Assembly (NCBI RefSeq): GCF_900110465.1
Contig: NZ_FODV01000012.1
Location: forward strand, 1-64,000
From: Halogranum amylolyticum
GTDB lineage: Archaea; Halobacteriota; Halobacteria; Halobacteriales; Haloferacaceae
Length of the DNA: 64,000 bases
Reading direction: 5' to 3'
A model generated the notes under the pieces. The model was not told where the DNA came from. It was given only the letters and a program-made list of their open reading frames with translations, and made no database searches. A program made the translations under genes and the position numbers. Of the stretch, positions 1 through 7,770 are shown in pieces; position 1 is the stretch's first letter, and every line of letters begins with the position of its first letter.

Positions 1-95
1 ACCACGGCAAGAAGAAGCACCACGGCAAGAAGAAGCACCACGGCAAGAAGAAGCACCACGGCAAGAAGAAGCACCACGGCAAGAAGAAGCACCAC
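1..95 (+). repeat. 18-bp tandem repeat encoding HHGKKK
   Basis: The unit caccacggcaagaagaag is repeated without change four times (18-89), with a partial unit at 1-17 and a decaying unit from 90. The repeat is in phase with the reading frame above. It continues off the left edge, so the copy number is unknown. Confidence 0.9.
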
Positions 96-296
96 AAGGG
101 TTGCAAGGAACAGGACGTCATTCTCGCTAAGTCGGTTGATGACGAATTCTGTGCCACGGTTTCCACGGACGGTAAGAAGGAAGAGATCTGCTGGGTCCGC
201 GTCTTCTGTCCGGAAGACAATGGCGGAAACAACGAGGATGGAAACCACGAGGACGGAAACAACGGGGACGGTAACGACCTTGGTGATGGTTGCTAA
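3..296 (+). CDS. C-terminal part of a His/Lys-repeat, Cys-containing protein (5' end outside window)
   Basis: The frame is open from the left edge to TAA at 294-296, giving 97 visible residues. It starts with tandem HHGKKK units encoded by an 18-bp repeat. A middle part with scattered cysteines follows (GCKEQ, EFCAT, EICWV, VFCPE), then an acidic Asn/Gly/Asp tail with NNEDG/NHEDG-like units ending in GDGC. The basic, His-rich block is unlike the acidic proteins around it and would suit metal or polyanion binding, but that is inference. I do not recognise the family. The other side of the 5' edge is needed to see a signal peptide or domain. Confidence that the frame is coding rests on the regular codon-phased repeat and the sensible stop followed by a T-rich tract. 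Confidence 0.6.
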   Translation, partial: HGKKKHHGKKKHHGKKKHHGKKKHHGKKKHHKGCKEQDVILAKSVDDEFCATVSTDGKKEEICWVRVFCPEDNGGNNEDGNHEDGNNGDGNDLGDGC

Positions 297-319
297 AGCG
301 AACTAGCATCTCCCGCGAC

Positions 320-342
320 TGACGTTGTGGGTTTTTTGTGAA
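320..342 (+). terminator. T-rich archaeal-type terminator
   Basis: A run of six T in gggttttttgtg lies about 30 bp after the stop codon at 296. T-tracts like this end transcription in archaea. No strong hairpin precedes it. Confidence 0.4.
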
Positions 343-1304
343 CCTCTGCCGTAATAGAATCCGACGTGGGGTTTAGAGTATGTCCCTTTCATGAGTGGGG
401 CAGAAAACTCAAGATTTCGCTTGTAAGGGCTGAAATCTCAACTTGCAGGGTCCGAAGAGCCAGAGGCAGCGGAGTTGCGAGATGAGATCGAAGAGTGAGA
501 ACAACGCATCGAAGACCTCACGAGTTTCCGCACAGGAACAGAAGTCCACTAACTTGCTTTCTTGAAACATGCACATGACAATCCCGGTGCACACATGTAC
601 TCTGTCACCGATTCAGGGTGGATGCAGTTGTCCTGCGGCGAAGTGCCACCGTGGGCCATGCAAGCAGGACCACACCGTTACTACCGCGAAACATGTTGAC
701 AACTGTGAAACATGTGATGGTAACACGTACACTGATACCAATATCAGGGTGGTTCGAACCACTGCACCTGTGTGAAGACACCGTTACCGTCGCTCACGAA
801 CAGTTCCACGCCGACATACTCCCGGGCTCGACGAACAGGTAGCGGGCTTCACATGGGTTACAACCTTCGCTGAGCCAACTCTCCGAGAGTAGACAGTAGA
901 GTGGGCTACCACAAAACACTCATAGAACACCTCTCAACGGAGAGATGACAGCGGTCACAGAGAAGTGGTTCGAACATTGGTTTCAGGCACCATACTCGAC
1001 CGCTGTGCTCGTTCACTACCAGACCGCCATCTGGTTTCCACTTCTTCAATTCATTTCGTACCTACTAGAGGGGGTTTCCCCCGATGATAACCCCCAAGGA
1101 GGCTTGTCAGAGACATGCCAATCTCCCGGGCAAGAAGATTGACCCGCACTTTCCACTAAGATGATCCATGCACAAAAAACTTTCATCCACTACAACACAA
1201 TTTTAGGATACCTTCTAATAAAAGAACAGTTGCCAGCCTCGTAAGCAACTGTGAGTACTACGAACAACAATCCCCGTCTGACTGACTCTTTTATTTTTGA
1301 ATGC
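343..1304. other. About 1 kb without a supported gene
   Basis: The stretch is lower in GC than its surroundings. It holds only short frames (up to about 75 codons) without haloarchaeal amino-acid bias, start signals or recognisable motifs. A Cys/His-rich frame near 569-775 and a hydrophobic one at 945-1142 look like chance frames or decayed mobile DNA. It borders an IS-derived element, so a graveyard of insertions is plausible. Confidence 0.5.
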
Positions 1305-1660
1305 AGGCGCTAAAACTCCGTCCTTCAGGGCGGGGATACAGCGCCGTCTTTGATCGAAACTACTGAAATCACAACAGTTGAGTGCCCACACTGCGTATCT
1401 TGAAAGTCTGGACGATGGACTCTCATCGACTCTCGGCAGTCCACAAACTGCAGTTGACTCGGTGTTTGCCTCATCAAAATGTAAGCCCGTGGACAGCAGA
1501 ACCGACATAAAATAATCAGATACCTCCGAGTCCTTTGGATAGGAGTAACGGGGGCGTAGCACTCCCATCGGCACGTCGAGTCGTCAACCCTGAGAGAACA
1601 ACGAACCGCCCGTTGGTGGGCGTGGGAAGCCCCGCCGTTTACCGCGGGGAGGATGTCACC
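1305..1660 (+). mobile_element. Non-autonomous IS200/IS605-type (PATE/MITE-like) element, copy 1
   Basis: The left end carries a hairpin (ctccgtccttcagggcgggg) with the flank ggcgctaaaa...atacagcgcc. The right end has ccccgccgtttaccgcgggg followed by aggatgtcacc. Both ends match those of the complete tnpB element at 33.89-35.35 kb, but no transposase lies between them. A second copy, in the other orientation, is at 11446-11806. The two share the ends and internal blocks such as the stretch reading gaggcaaacaccgagtcaac on the minus strand. The pattern fits the palindrome-associated non-autonomous elements known from haloarchaea. Confidence 0.75.
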
Positions 1661-2633
1661 TGTCACGCGGCCCCGTCTCCACGATCTCGATCCCGGAGAC
1701 AGTGGGGTTCTCCGCTTCTCGCAGGAACCGAATCTCGACCATCCCGTTCTCAGCGGTCACTTCGAACGATTTCATCGCACCGACGTCGTGACCGTGCTCG
1801 ACGAACGGTTCGTAGTTTGAGAGCACTTGCTCACCGTTGATTGCAACGCCGAACGTTCGTGGTCCGCCTTCGCTGTAGGGCTCTTCGTACGCTCGGCCAG
1901 AGTCTTTAGCCGTGAAATACGCCTCGAGGAAATACAGCCGCACCTCGTAGTCACGATTCTGCTCGACCGGGAAGCGCCAGACCATCTCCTCGGCCTGTCC
2001 GTTGCTCCCACGATCGAATCGATAGGTCTTGAAAACCGCGTCCGAAACACCGGGTGGAACGTTCCCCTCGGTCGTGATGTTGTCTGGAGTCGACTGCACG
2101 ACAGTATCGCTCGCACGCGAATTCAGATACGGCGATGGGTTGTTGTCGGTGTCAGCTGCCCACGCGGGACCACTGTCGTTCGCACTGACGTTCTGCCCTC
2201 CGACGTTGACACGGTGGACGATTTGTGCGCTCGTGTTCGTCGTGTTATTCGTTTGATTCGCTGCTCCAGAGGCTGGAGTCGACGTGGACGTCGTCGACTC
2301 AGCAGTAGCCGTACTTTCGGTAGGTGATTGCTGTGTCGACGTGGACGTCGTCGACTCAGCAGTAGCCGTACTTTCGGTAGGTGATTGCTGTGTCGACGTG
2401 GGCGTAGACTCACCGCCGTTTTCCGGGGTCGGTTCTGCTGTCTGTGTTGTCTCGGCCTCAGGTGTCGACGCCGGCTCGCCGTCTGCGGCAAGCCCACCGA
2501 ACGGGGCCGCAGGAACACCAACGACGAGAAGAACACCTGCCAAAAAGAAGAGTCCTCCGACGCCAAGTAAGACCCACTGGATTCGACCCTGTGCCCGTTG
2601 CGAGTTCGACGATGAACGCACCCACTCAAACAT
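1656..2633 (-). CDS. Membrane-anchored malectin-domain protein
   Basis: 325 residues. One hydrophobic segment near residues 20-45 anchors the protein. A Ser/Thr/Gln/Glu-rich linker (about 50-125) contains a perfect 19-residue duplication (STSTQQSPTESTATAESTT). The rest, from about 137 (IVHRVNVGGQ) to the end, looks like a malectin domain: YEVRLYFLEAYF, RTFGVAINGEQVL and GIEIVE are typical beta-strand motifs of this carbohydrate-binding fold. The linker resembles the O-glycosylated stalks of haloarchaeal surface proteins, so the domain probably sits outside the cell. A TATA-like gtatatctt lies about 30 bp before the ATG, suggesting a near-leaderless message. The stop codon TGA (1656-1658) lies inside the right end of the small mobile element, so the original C-terminus may have been changed by the insertion. 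Confidence 0.7.
   Translation of the reverse strand: MFEWVRSSSNSQRAQGRIQWVLLGVGGLFFLAGVLLVVGVPAAPFGGLAADGEPASTPEAETTQTAEPTPENGGESTPTSTQQSPTESTATAESTTSTSTQQSPTESTATAESTTSTSTPASGAANQTNNTTNTSAQIVHRVNVGGQNVSANDSGPAWAADTDNNPSPYLNSRASDTVVQSTPDNITTEGNVPPGVSDAVFKTYRFDRGSNGQAEEMVWRFPVEQNRDYEVRLYFLEAYFTAKDSGRAYEEPYSEGGPRTFGVAINGEQVLSNYEPFVEHGHDVGAMKSFEVTAENGMVEIRFLREAENPTVSGIEIVETGPRDR
2278..2400. repeat. 57-bp tandem duplication in the linker of the malectin protein
   Basis: Two identical 57-bp copies (2278-2334, 2335-2391) plus the start of a third. The unit length is a multiple of three, so the repeat adds 19 residues to the Ser/Thr linker without breaking the frame. Perfect identity suggests a recent event. 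Confidence 0.85.
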
Positions 2634-2861
2634 AGCCGGCGGGTTGTGGTTGGACCAAGATATACGTCTCGGCTCATCGCCGAAAACAGCTGTTCAACAT
2701 GTTTGTCAAACTGATAGAAGCAACTGTCAAATCGATGTGAAGTATTCGTCACTCGATCACAACGGGTGTCTCACCGAGTTGGAGCCTTCCCGCGCCCCCT
2801 AGCCACAGTTTTCTTTCCAGCAACTCTGAGGGTCGAATTTGCATCCAATCCGGCTGGTCAC

Positions 2862-2872
2862 TCCTTAAAAAG
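2862..2872 (+). promoter_or_regulatory. TATA element of the padR-like gene
   Basis: ccttaaaaag lies about 45-50 bp before the first ATG (2915). That gives a leader of roughly 20 nt for a start at 2915, or about 55 nt for a start at 2951. Confidence 0.4.
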
Positions 2873-2914
2873 AGACCAAACTGCCGAAACAGACACCAAC
2901 TCACCGAAACAGTC

Positions 2915-3238
2915 ATGCCCTATTCTATTGCTCGAAAGAGAGTCTTCTCAATGCAAATGATGGAAGAGTTGACTGGATTCCAGCGCGATATCTTGTATGT
3001 GATCAGCGGAATAGAGGAGCCGTACGGACTTGCGATCAAGGATGAACTCGAGAACTACTACGACCACGAAGTGAATCACGGACGGTTGTATCCCAATCTC
3101 GACACCCTCGTTGAGAACGACTTCGTCGAGAAGAGTGCACTCGACCGACGGACCAACTCCTACACCCTCACGGAGAGCGGCTACCAAGCGCTCGAGACCC
3201 GACGAGAGTGGGAAGATCAGTATGTCCAAACGGCCTAA
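2915..3238 (+). CDS. PadR-family transcriptional regulator
   Basis: 107 residues. The core from residue 18 (LTGFQRDILYVISG) through GLAIKDELENYY, HGRLYPNLDTLVENDFVEK and RTNSYTLTESGYQAL is the winged helix of the haloarchaeal PadR/phage-PhiH1-repressor-like family. The ligand is unknown. The start is uncertain: ATG at 2951, 2957 or 2960 would remove the first 12-15 residues and fits homologues better, whereas 2915 fits the TATA spacing. It stands alone, divergent from the malectin gene. A T-poor stop region and an A-run (3246-3251) follow. Confidence 0.75.
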   Translation: MPYSIARKRVFSMQMMEELTGFQRDILYVISGIEEPYGLAIKDELENYYDHEVNHGRLYPNLDTLVENDFVEKSALDRRTNSYTLTESGYQALETRREWEDQYVQTA

Positions 3239-3261
3239 CTTCGCCTAAAAAAGCAGCAGCG

Positions 3262-3405
3262 TTATTCGATCGGTGTGAGTCGATTACGTAACTCACCGCC
3301 GCATTCGGGACAGCTCTCCGGTTTCGTCTTCGCGGTCGTCACGGCACCACAGTCGAAACACTCGTACTCCGATTCGGCCGCGGGATCGTAGGCAACGTCT
3401 CTCAT
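3262..3405 (-). CDS. Small rubrerythrin-like zinc-ribbon protein
   Basis: 47 residues read directly from the minus strand, beginning MRDVAYDPAAESEYECFDCG and ending LRNRLTPIE. Two CxxC pairs (ECFDCG and SCPECGG) form a zinc ribbon. This matches the short 'rubrerythrin-like domain' proteins that are widespread in haloarchaea; their function is not known, and protein-protein or nucleic-acid contacts are the usual guess. An in-frame ATG two codons upstream (3409-3411) is an alternative start. It is convergent with the padR-like gene, and an A/T tract near 3246-3252 separates them. Confidence 0.75.
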   Translation of the reverse strand: MRDVAYDPAAESEYECFDCGAVTTAKTKPESCPECGGELRNRLTPIE

Positions 3406-3509
3406 ACGCATCTGTATTATCGGACCGCGGCAAATATTCGTAGCCGTTGAGTACTGAACTGAGTCGACCCACGGTGGTTGAATAGTGAACCACTAACTCG
3501 AACCCGTGG

Positions 3510-6407
3510 TTACGGCCCGTCAACGGCGGGGACTGGGACGCCACCTTCGTCGAACACCGTCGAGAAGAGCTTGCGCTGGGCCGTCCTGACGTGGCGGTAG
3601 AACGCCGTCGGCGAGATGTCGAGCGCCTCTGCGAGCGTCTCGCCGGACGTTGCTCGCGGCGACTCGAAGAACCCGCTGTAGTGAGCGATTTGCACCACCT
3701 CGAGTTGTCGTTCGGTCAGTCGGCCGAGGAACGCCGACGAGAGCTCGTCGGTCGAGGCGTGCTCGACCGTCTGTTTCGACCGCAGCTCCATCTCGGCGAA
3801 CGTCTCCCCGAGAAGGTCGGTAATATGGCGGCTGTCGACGCTGTTCGGGACGTCGACGACGAGGCGTGCACTCGACTCAGACGTCGATCCATCGACCGTG
3901 ACGCTTCGGAGGACAGCCCCGTGGTCGGCCAACTCCAGCGCGAAGAACGGCTGGGTCAAGCGGAGGCGGAGGACACCCCCGGACTCGTCGGCGCTGATGC
4001 GCTGGACGTCGCCGACGGCGACCAGTTCGTCGGCTGCCCGTTCGACGGCTTCGATCGTAGCCCCTTCGACCGTGACGAAGACGGAAGCCCCGTCTGGCGT
4101 CTGTTGGATACCGCCTTCGTAGGTGAGTCGGCAGTCCGCTTGACGGGCGAGTCGTGCGAGCACGAACGTCGAGTCGTCGACGTCGACCTCCAGCCGCGTC
4201 ATCGAGGGTGTCAACAGCGCGTTCTTCCGTTCGATGGCGCTCGTCGCGGAGGCGATGGTCTCGCCGAGTTCGGCCATCACAGCCCGCGACATCTCGTCGA
4301 AGGCGTCCTGCCGCGCCGCATAAACAGTCAACACGCCGTAGGTGAACTCGTCGTACGCGAGCGGGACGCTGAGCACCGAGAGATACTCGCGTGCGAGAGC
4401 GTCTTTGCGCCACGGTTCCTCGCGAAGCCCGTCGGCGACGTGCTGGACCATCGTCACCTCGCGCGTGGCGGCGGTTCTGCCCGCGGGTTCGACGCCATCG
4501 GCTGTGATCGGGAACGAGACGCTGTCGAGATACCCCTGTTCGGCACCCGCCCACGCTCGCGGGCGAAGCGTCTCACCCGGCGAGTCGGCCGCGCCGATCC
4601 ACGCGAAGGCGAAGCGATCGTCATCTGTCAGCCGCGAGCAGACCGCGTGTTCGATCTCCTCGCGCGTCTCCGCCTGGACGAGCGCTTGATCGATCTCGCG
4701 GATGATCTCGTTGATCCGGTTGAGCTCGGTGAGTTGGTTGTTCCGCTGCTGGAGTTCGCGGTCCTGTTCGCGTAGTTGACTCTCCCTGCGGACGCGGTCG
4801 AGCGCCGCCTCGGCAGTCGCCGCGAGCAGGTCTGCCAGTTCCCGCGTCACCTCGTCGAACCGTCCCCGCTCTGCGGTGCCGACGACGAACACGCCGTGGT
4901 CGCCGAGCGGGATGTACGCGACACTTCGAAGGTCGGTCGCGGGGTTCTGCAGTCGCGTCGAGTCGTGGACGTCGTCGAAGAACAGTGACTCGCCTTCCAC
5001 GAAACTGTAACTTATGAGGCCTTCGGCGTCGGTGGGGACGGTCGAAAGCGGCCCGTCGAGTTGTTCCATCGCCGAGGAGTGAGCCACCGGAACGAGGTCG
5101 GTCGCGTCTGCGTCGAACAGATAGACGGCACTCGCATCGAGCGTGAGGACGCTCGGAACGTCGTCGACGACGTGTTGGGCGATCTCGTGGCGCGTCTGTG
5201 CGTAGAGGAAGTCCCGCGTCGTCTCTTGGAGGGTTGTGAGCGCCTCCTCTCGCTGTTTGCGTTTCGTGATGTCGCGACAGCTGTACAGCAGCGTCCCGTC
5301 TTGGATCGACACCTCTCGGACGTTGACAAGCAGCGTGTGCTCGCGTCCCGCCTTGTCCGTCGCCGTACACTCGATGTTCTTCAGGACGCCCTCGTCGGCG
5401 AGCTCCTCTCGGTCGAACAGGTCTTCGCCGAGCAGTTCGTCAATGGTCCCCAGTTCGTGAATCTCCTCGGCCGTGTAGCCGAAGATGAAATTGACGTTCG
5501 GACAGACGTAGGTGTACTCGCCGTCCTCGTCGGTCATCAACACCGTGTCCGTCATGTTGTTGAGCGTGACGCGGTGCAGTTCCTCCGAGCGACGGAGTTC
5601 GCGTTCGAGACTGACGCGGTCGGTGACGTCGACGCCCTCGACGACGAGTGAGACACACCGACCGTGGTCGTCGAGGACCGGGCGAACGGACAGTTCGAGC
5701 GTCTGCGTCTCCGTTTTTGCCGCTTCTGGAGTGGTGACGACGGCGTTTCCGAACGATCCCTCGCGGGCGGCGTCGACGAGGTGACGGACGTCGGCCGCCG
5801 TCTGCTCGTCGTCGCCCCACCACGGAAGCGACCAGAACGGGCGGTCGACGAGCGCCTCGCTTCGCTCGCCGTGTAGCTCGCTCGCCGTCTCGTTGGCTCG
5901 CGTGACCACGCCGTCGGCGTCGAGCACCCACGTCGCCGTTCGACCGTCGTCGAAGATCGCGTCGAACTGTCGTGCGCGCGCTCGTTCCGTCGTCGTGGTG
6001 TGACCCGAGTCGAGCGTCCGTTCGAGTGCCTCGCGAATCGCTGCGACGTTCCCGTCGTGATCGGTCCCCGCCGCGAGCGGGAGATACTCGCTTACACCCG
6101 CGGCGACGGCGTCGCTCGCGAGTCGCTCGCTGCCCGACGTCGAACACAACACCACCGGGAGCGACGACGTCCCGGCACGGACGCGCTCGAGGACGTCGAG
6201 CCCGCTCCCGTCCGGCAGGTCGGCAGCCGTGACGAGAGTGTCGACGAGTTGGCCGTCGAGCGCAGTCTCGGCTTCGGCGGCCGTCTCGACGGTCGAAACC
6301 CGGTAATCGGCGTCGACGTCGAGCGCCGTTCGGAGGGGGCCGACCCAGTCGGCCGTCCCAACGAGAAGCACGTGCACGCGCTGTGGCGTGCTCGGTCTGG
6401 CTACCAT
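3510..6407 (-). CDS. Large Bat-type regulator with degenerate receiver, PAS and GAF domains
   Basis: 965 residues from the ATG at 6407, chosen because MVARPSTPQRVHVLLVG begins the receiver-like domain; an upstream ATG at 6446 would add 13 residues. Order: receiver-like fold (about 10-130), PAS (about 145-270), a second PAS (about 275-390, with a Y-x-C-R-D-I-T-K-R end typical of PAS/PAC), GAF (about 395-540), a second GAF (about 560-725), the Bat-associated beta domain, and a C-terminal HTH_10 (LTERQLEVVQIAHYSGFFES...SPTAFYRHVRTAQRKL). The receiver lacks the phospho-acceptor Asp: TAADLPDGSG stands where S-D-Y-D-x-P is usual. It probably senses redox, light or small ligands and binds DNA. It is encoded alone downstream of the gamma-PGA genes; any link to them is inference. 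Confidence 0.85.
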   Translation of the reverse strand: MVARPSTPQRVHVLLVGTADWVGPLRTALDVDADYRVSTVETAAEAETALDGQLVDTLVTAADLPDGSGLDVLERVRAGTSSLPVVLCSTSGSERLASDAVAAGVSEYLPLAAGTDHDGNVAAIREALERTLDSGHTTTTERARARQFDAIFDDGRTATWVLDADGVVTRANETASELHGERSEALVDRPFWSLPWWGDDEQTAADVRHLVDAAREGSFGNAVVTTPEAAKTETQTLELSVRPVLDDHGRCVSLVVEGVDVTDRVSLERELRRSEELHRVTLNNMTDTVLMTDEDGEYTYVCPNVNFIFGYTAEEIHELGTIDELLGEDLFDREELADEGVLKNIECTATDKAGREHTLLVNVREVSIQDGTLLYSCRDITKRKQREEALTTLQETTRDFLYAQTRHEIAQHVVDDVPSVLTLDASAVYLFDADATDLVPVAHSSAMEQLDGPLSTVPTDAEGLISYSFVEGESLFFDDVHDSTRLQNPATDLRSVAYIPLGDHGVFVVGTAERGRFDEVTRELADLLAATAEAALDRVRRESQLREQDRELQQRNNQLTELNRINEIIREIDQALVQAETREEIEHAVCSRLTDDDRFAFAWIGAADSPGETLRPRAWAGAEQGYLDSVSFPITADGVEPAGRTAATREVTMVQHVADGLREEPWRKDALAREYLSVLSVPLAYDEFTYGVLTVYAARQDAFDEMSRAVMAELGETIASATSAIERKNALLTPSMTRLEVDVDDSTFVLARLARQADCRLTYEGGIQQTPDGASVFVTVEGATIEAVERAADELVAVGDVQRISADESGGVLRLRLTQPFFALELADHGAVLRSVTVDGSTSESSARLVVDVPNSVDSRHITDLLGETFAEMELRSKQTVEHASTDELSSAFLGRLTERQLEVVQIAHYSGFFESPRATSGETLAEALDISPTAFYRHVRTAQRKLFSTVFDEGGVPVPAVDGP

Positions 6408-6654
6408 CGGATAGCCGAACGTGAACGCGGAGAGGGAAAGAGTCACGGAAAAATTGCCGGAGTCAACGACGGTCGCCCGACGCCGACGTCGAATGCGTCG
6501 GCCGAGACGGGAGGAGAAGCGACCGCCGAGACGTCAGAAAGCCGTAACCGACGGGCCGCGATCTGTTCGTCGGTCGTCGTCTACTCGTCGCCCGCGGCCG
6601 GCTCGCTCTCTACAACCGGACTGAGCGGAGACGCTCACGACGAGCGCTTCGCAG
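6408..6654. other. Intergenic stretch with the bat gene promoter
   Basis: About 250 bp between the start of the Bat regulator and the stop of the gamma-PGA hydrolase gene, both on the minus strand. I see no convincing small gene, hairpin or strong TATA element in it. Confidence 0.4.
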
Positions 6655-7509
6655 TCAGTCCGACCGGAGTGCGGCCGCGACGCCGTCGACGACCTCTTTC
6701 CAGTAGTGCTTCCGTTCCTGGACAGGAGTGCCGACCCAGACGCCGCTCGATCCGTCCGCCGTCAACTGGTTGACGAGGACGTGCTCGCTGTCTGCGCGGT
6801 ACCGCTCGTCCGCCAGCATCGCAGGCGCGGCCTCGTCCGGGAGCCGTCGGTTGATACAGTCGCGGACTGCGACGCGGACGTTCTTCGACGCGCCGCCACC
6901 CACCTGAATCCGCTCCGAACAGGTGCCGTGGAAGCTGACGGCCCGGTCGTACCGTCGCTCGGCCACTGCGGCGAGTTTGGGGAACGAGGCGGGATGGACG
7001 TCGTAGGAGGAGACGTGCCAGCGAACGAACGCACCGCCGCCGTCACGGAACCCCTGTGAGAGCCAGGAGGTGGCGTCGGTGAACGCTCCGCGGAGTCGCT
7101 TCGCCTGTGCGGCCGTTCGCGGTTCGACGTCGCCGCCGTTGGGAGCGAGGACGAGCAGGTCGGTTCCACCCGACGTCCGCTCTTCGACCAGTTCGCTCTG
7201 TTCACGCGCCTCGTCGACAGAGAGGTCGGTCGCCGGGACGGTCGACTCCACCGTCACCGCGAACGACTTGTTCGCGAGCGGAGTAGTCTCCTTCGGGCGT
7301 GGACAGTCGATACGGCAGTCGGGTTGCCCGACCCACTCGGCGTCCGAAAGCGCGAGACGTGACTTGGCCGTTCCGTTCATTCGGACGGTCGGTTTCGGTT
7401 CGTCCCGCGACTCGGCGACGGTGTAGACGGCGTACTCATCGTCGGTTCGGCGGATTCGAACCTGCTGGCCGACCTCGATGCCGAGCTCCGCCAGGAGGTC
7501 CGTCGACAC
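6655..7509 (-). CDS. Poly-gamma-glutamate hydrolase-family catalytic part (separated from its signal peptide by a stop codon)
   Basis: 284 residues if a GTG at 7507-7509 is used. Motifs shared with the complete paralogue at 10426-11355 are LAPNGGDVEP (there LAPHGGYIEY), RWHVSSYDVHPASFPKL (there RWHVSSTDIHSASFPKL) and AVSFHGTCSERIQVGGG (there AVSFHGWSEPHLAVGGA). These mark the zinc-dependent gamma-PGA hydrolase family (PF05908-like), first known from Bacillus phages, which cuts gamma-linked glutamate. In the same frame, upstream of a single TAG at 7543-7545, lies a Tat signal peptide (7546-7770). The two parts would form one exported enzyme of about 370 residues. As it stands the protein either lacks export or the gene is dead. 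It is the last gene of the capC-capB operon. Confidence 0.7.
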   Translation of the reverse strand: MSTDLLAELGIEVGQQVRIRRTDDEYAVYTVAESRDEPKPTVRMNGTAKSRLALSDAEWVGQPDCRIDCPRPKETTPLANKSFAVTVESTVPATDLSVDEAREQSELVEERTSGGTDLLVLAPNGGDVEPRTAAQAKRLRGAFTDATSWLSQGFRDGGGAFVRWHVSSYDVHPASFPKLAAVAERRYDRAVSFHGTCSERIQVGGGASKNVRVAVRDCINRRLPDEAAPAMLADERYRADSEHVLVNQLTADGSSGVWVGTPVQERKHYWKEVVDGVAAALRSD

Positions 7510-7542
7510 CGAGACGAGATCGTAGTCGTCTCGGATCTCGGT

Positions 7543-7770
7543 CTACTCTCGCTTCGGTGAGTGAACGCGGACGGAGTCGGCCGTCTTCTGTGTGGTTTCC
7601 GCACTGAGCGTCGTCTCCGCCTGCGACGTGCTCGCCGCAGCGCCGAGTTGGGCGTCGAGTGCAGTGATTCCGAGACCCGCGAACGCCGGCGAGGCGAGTC
7701 CGAGGCTCATGAACGCACGTCGTTGGAGGCTACTCGATTCGTCAGTCAAATTCGTGTCATCGTCAGTCAT
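7543..7770 (-). pseudogene. Tat signal peptide and linker of the split gamma-PGA hydrolase gene
   Basis: 75 residues from the ATG at 7770, which overlaps the capB stop (7763-7765) by 8 nt as in a coupled operon. It contains LQRRAFMSLGLASPAFAGLG, a Tat signal, then a Thr/Ser-rich linker ending in SVRVHSPKRE and TAG. Reading on in the same frame gives TEIRDDYDLVSVSTDLLAEL and then the hydrolase, so one base change (for example TCG to TAG) explains the split. No gene of this size is expected to end in a bare signal peptide. Confidence 0.65.

Noticed and set aside
1..95. CRISPR-like array
   Set aside because: Units are directly adjacent, 18 bp long and in codon phase with no spacers; it is a coding tandem repeat.
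569..842. Two overlapping Cys/His-rich short frames
   Set aside because: No haloarchaeal bias, no promoter or start signal, and the surrounding DNA looks like decayed mobile sequence.
3591..4775. A 394-codon plus-strand frame within the Bat regulator
   Set aside because: Antisense shadow without start signals or recognisable domains.
7543..7545. TAG read as pyrrolysine
   Set aside because: Haloarchaea are not known to carry the pyrrolysine system, and the second TAG in the window (31839-31841) sits in a dead tnpB; a nonsense mutation is simpler.
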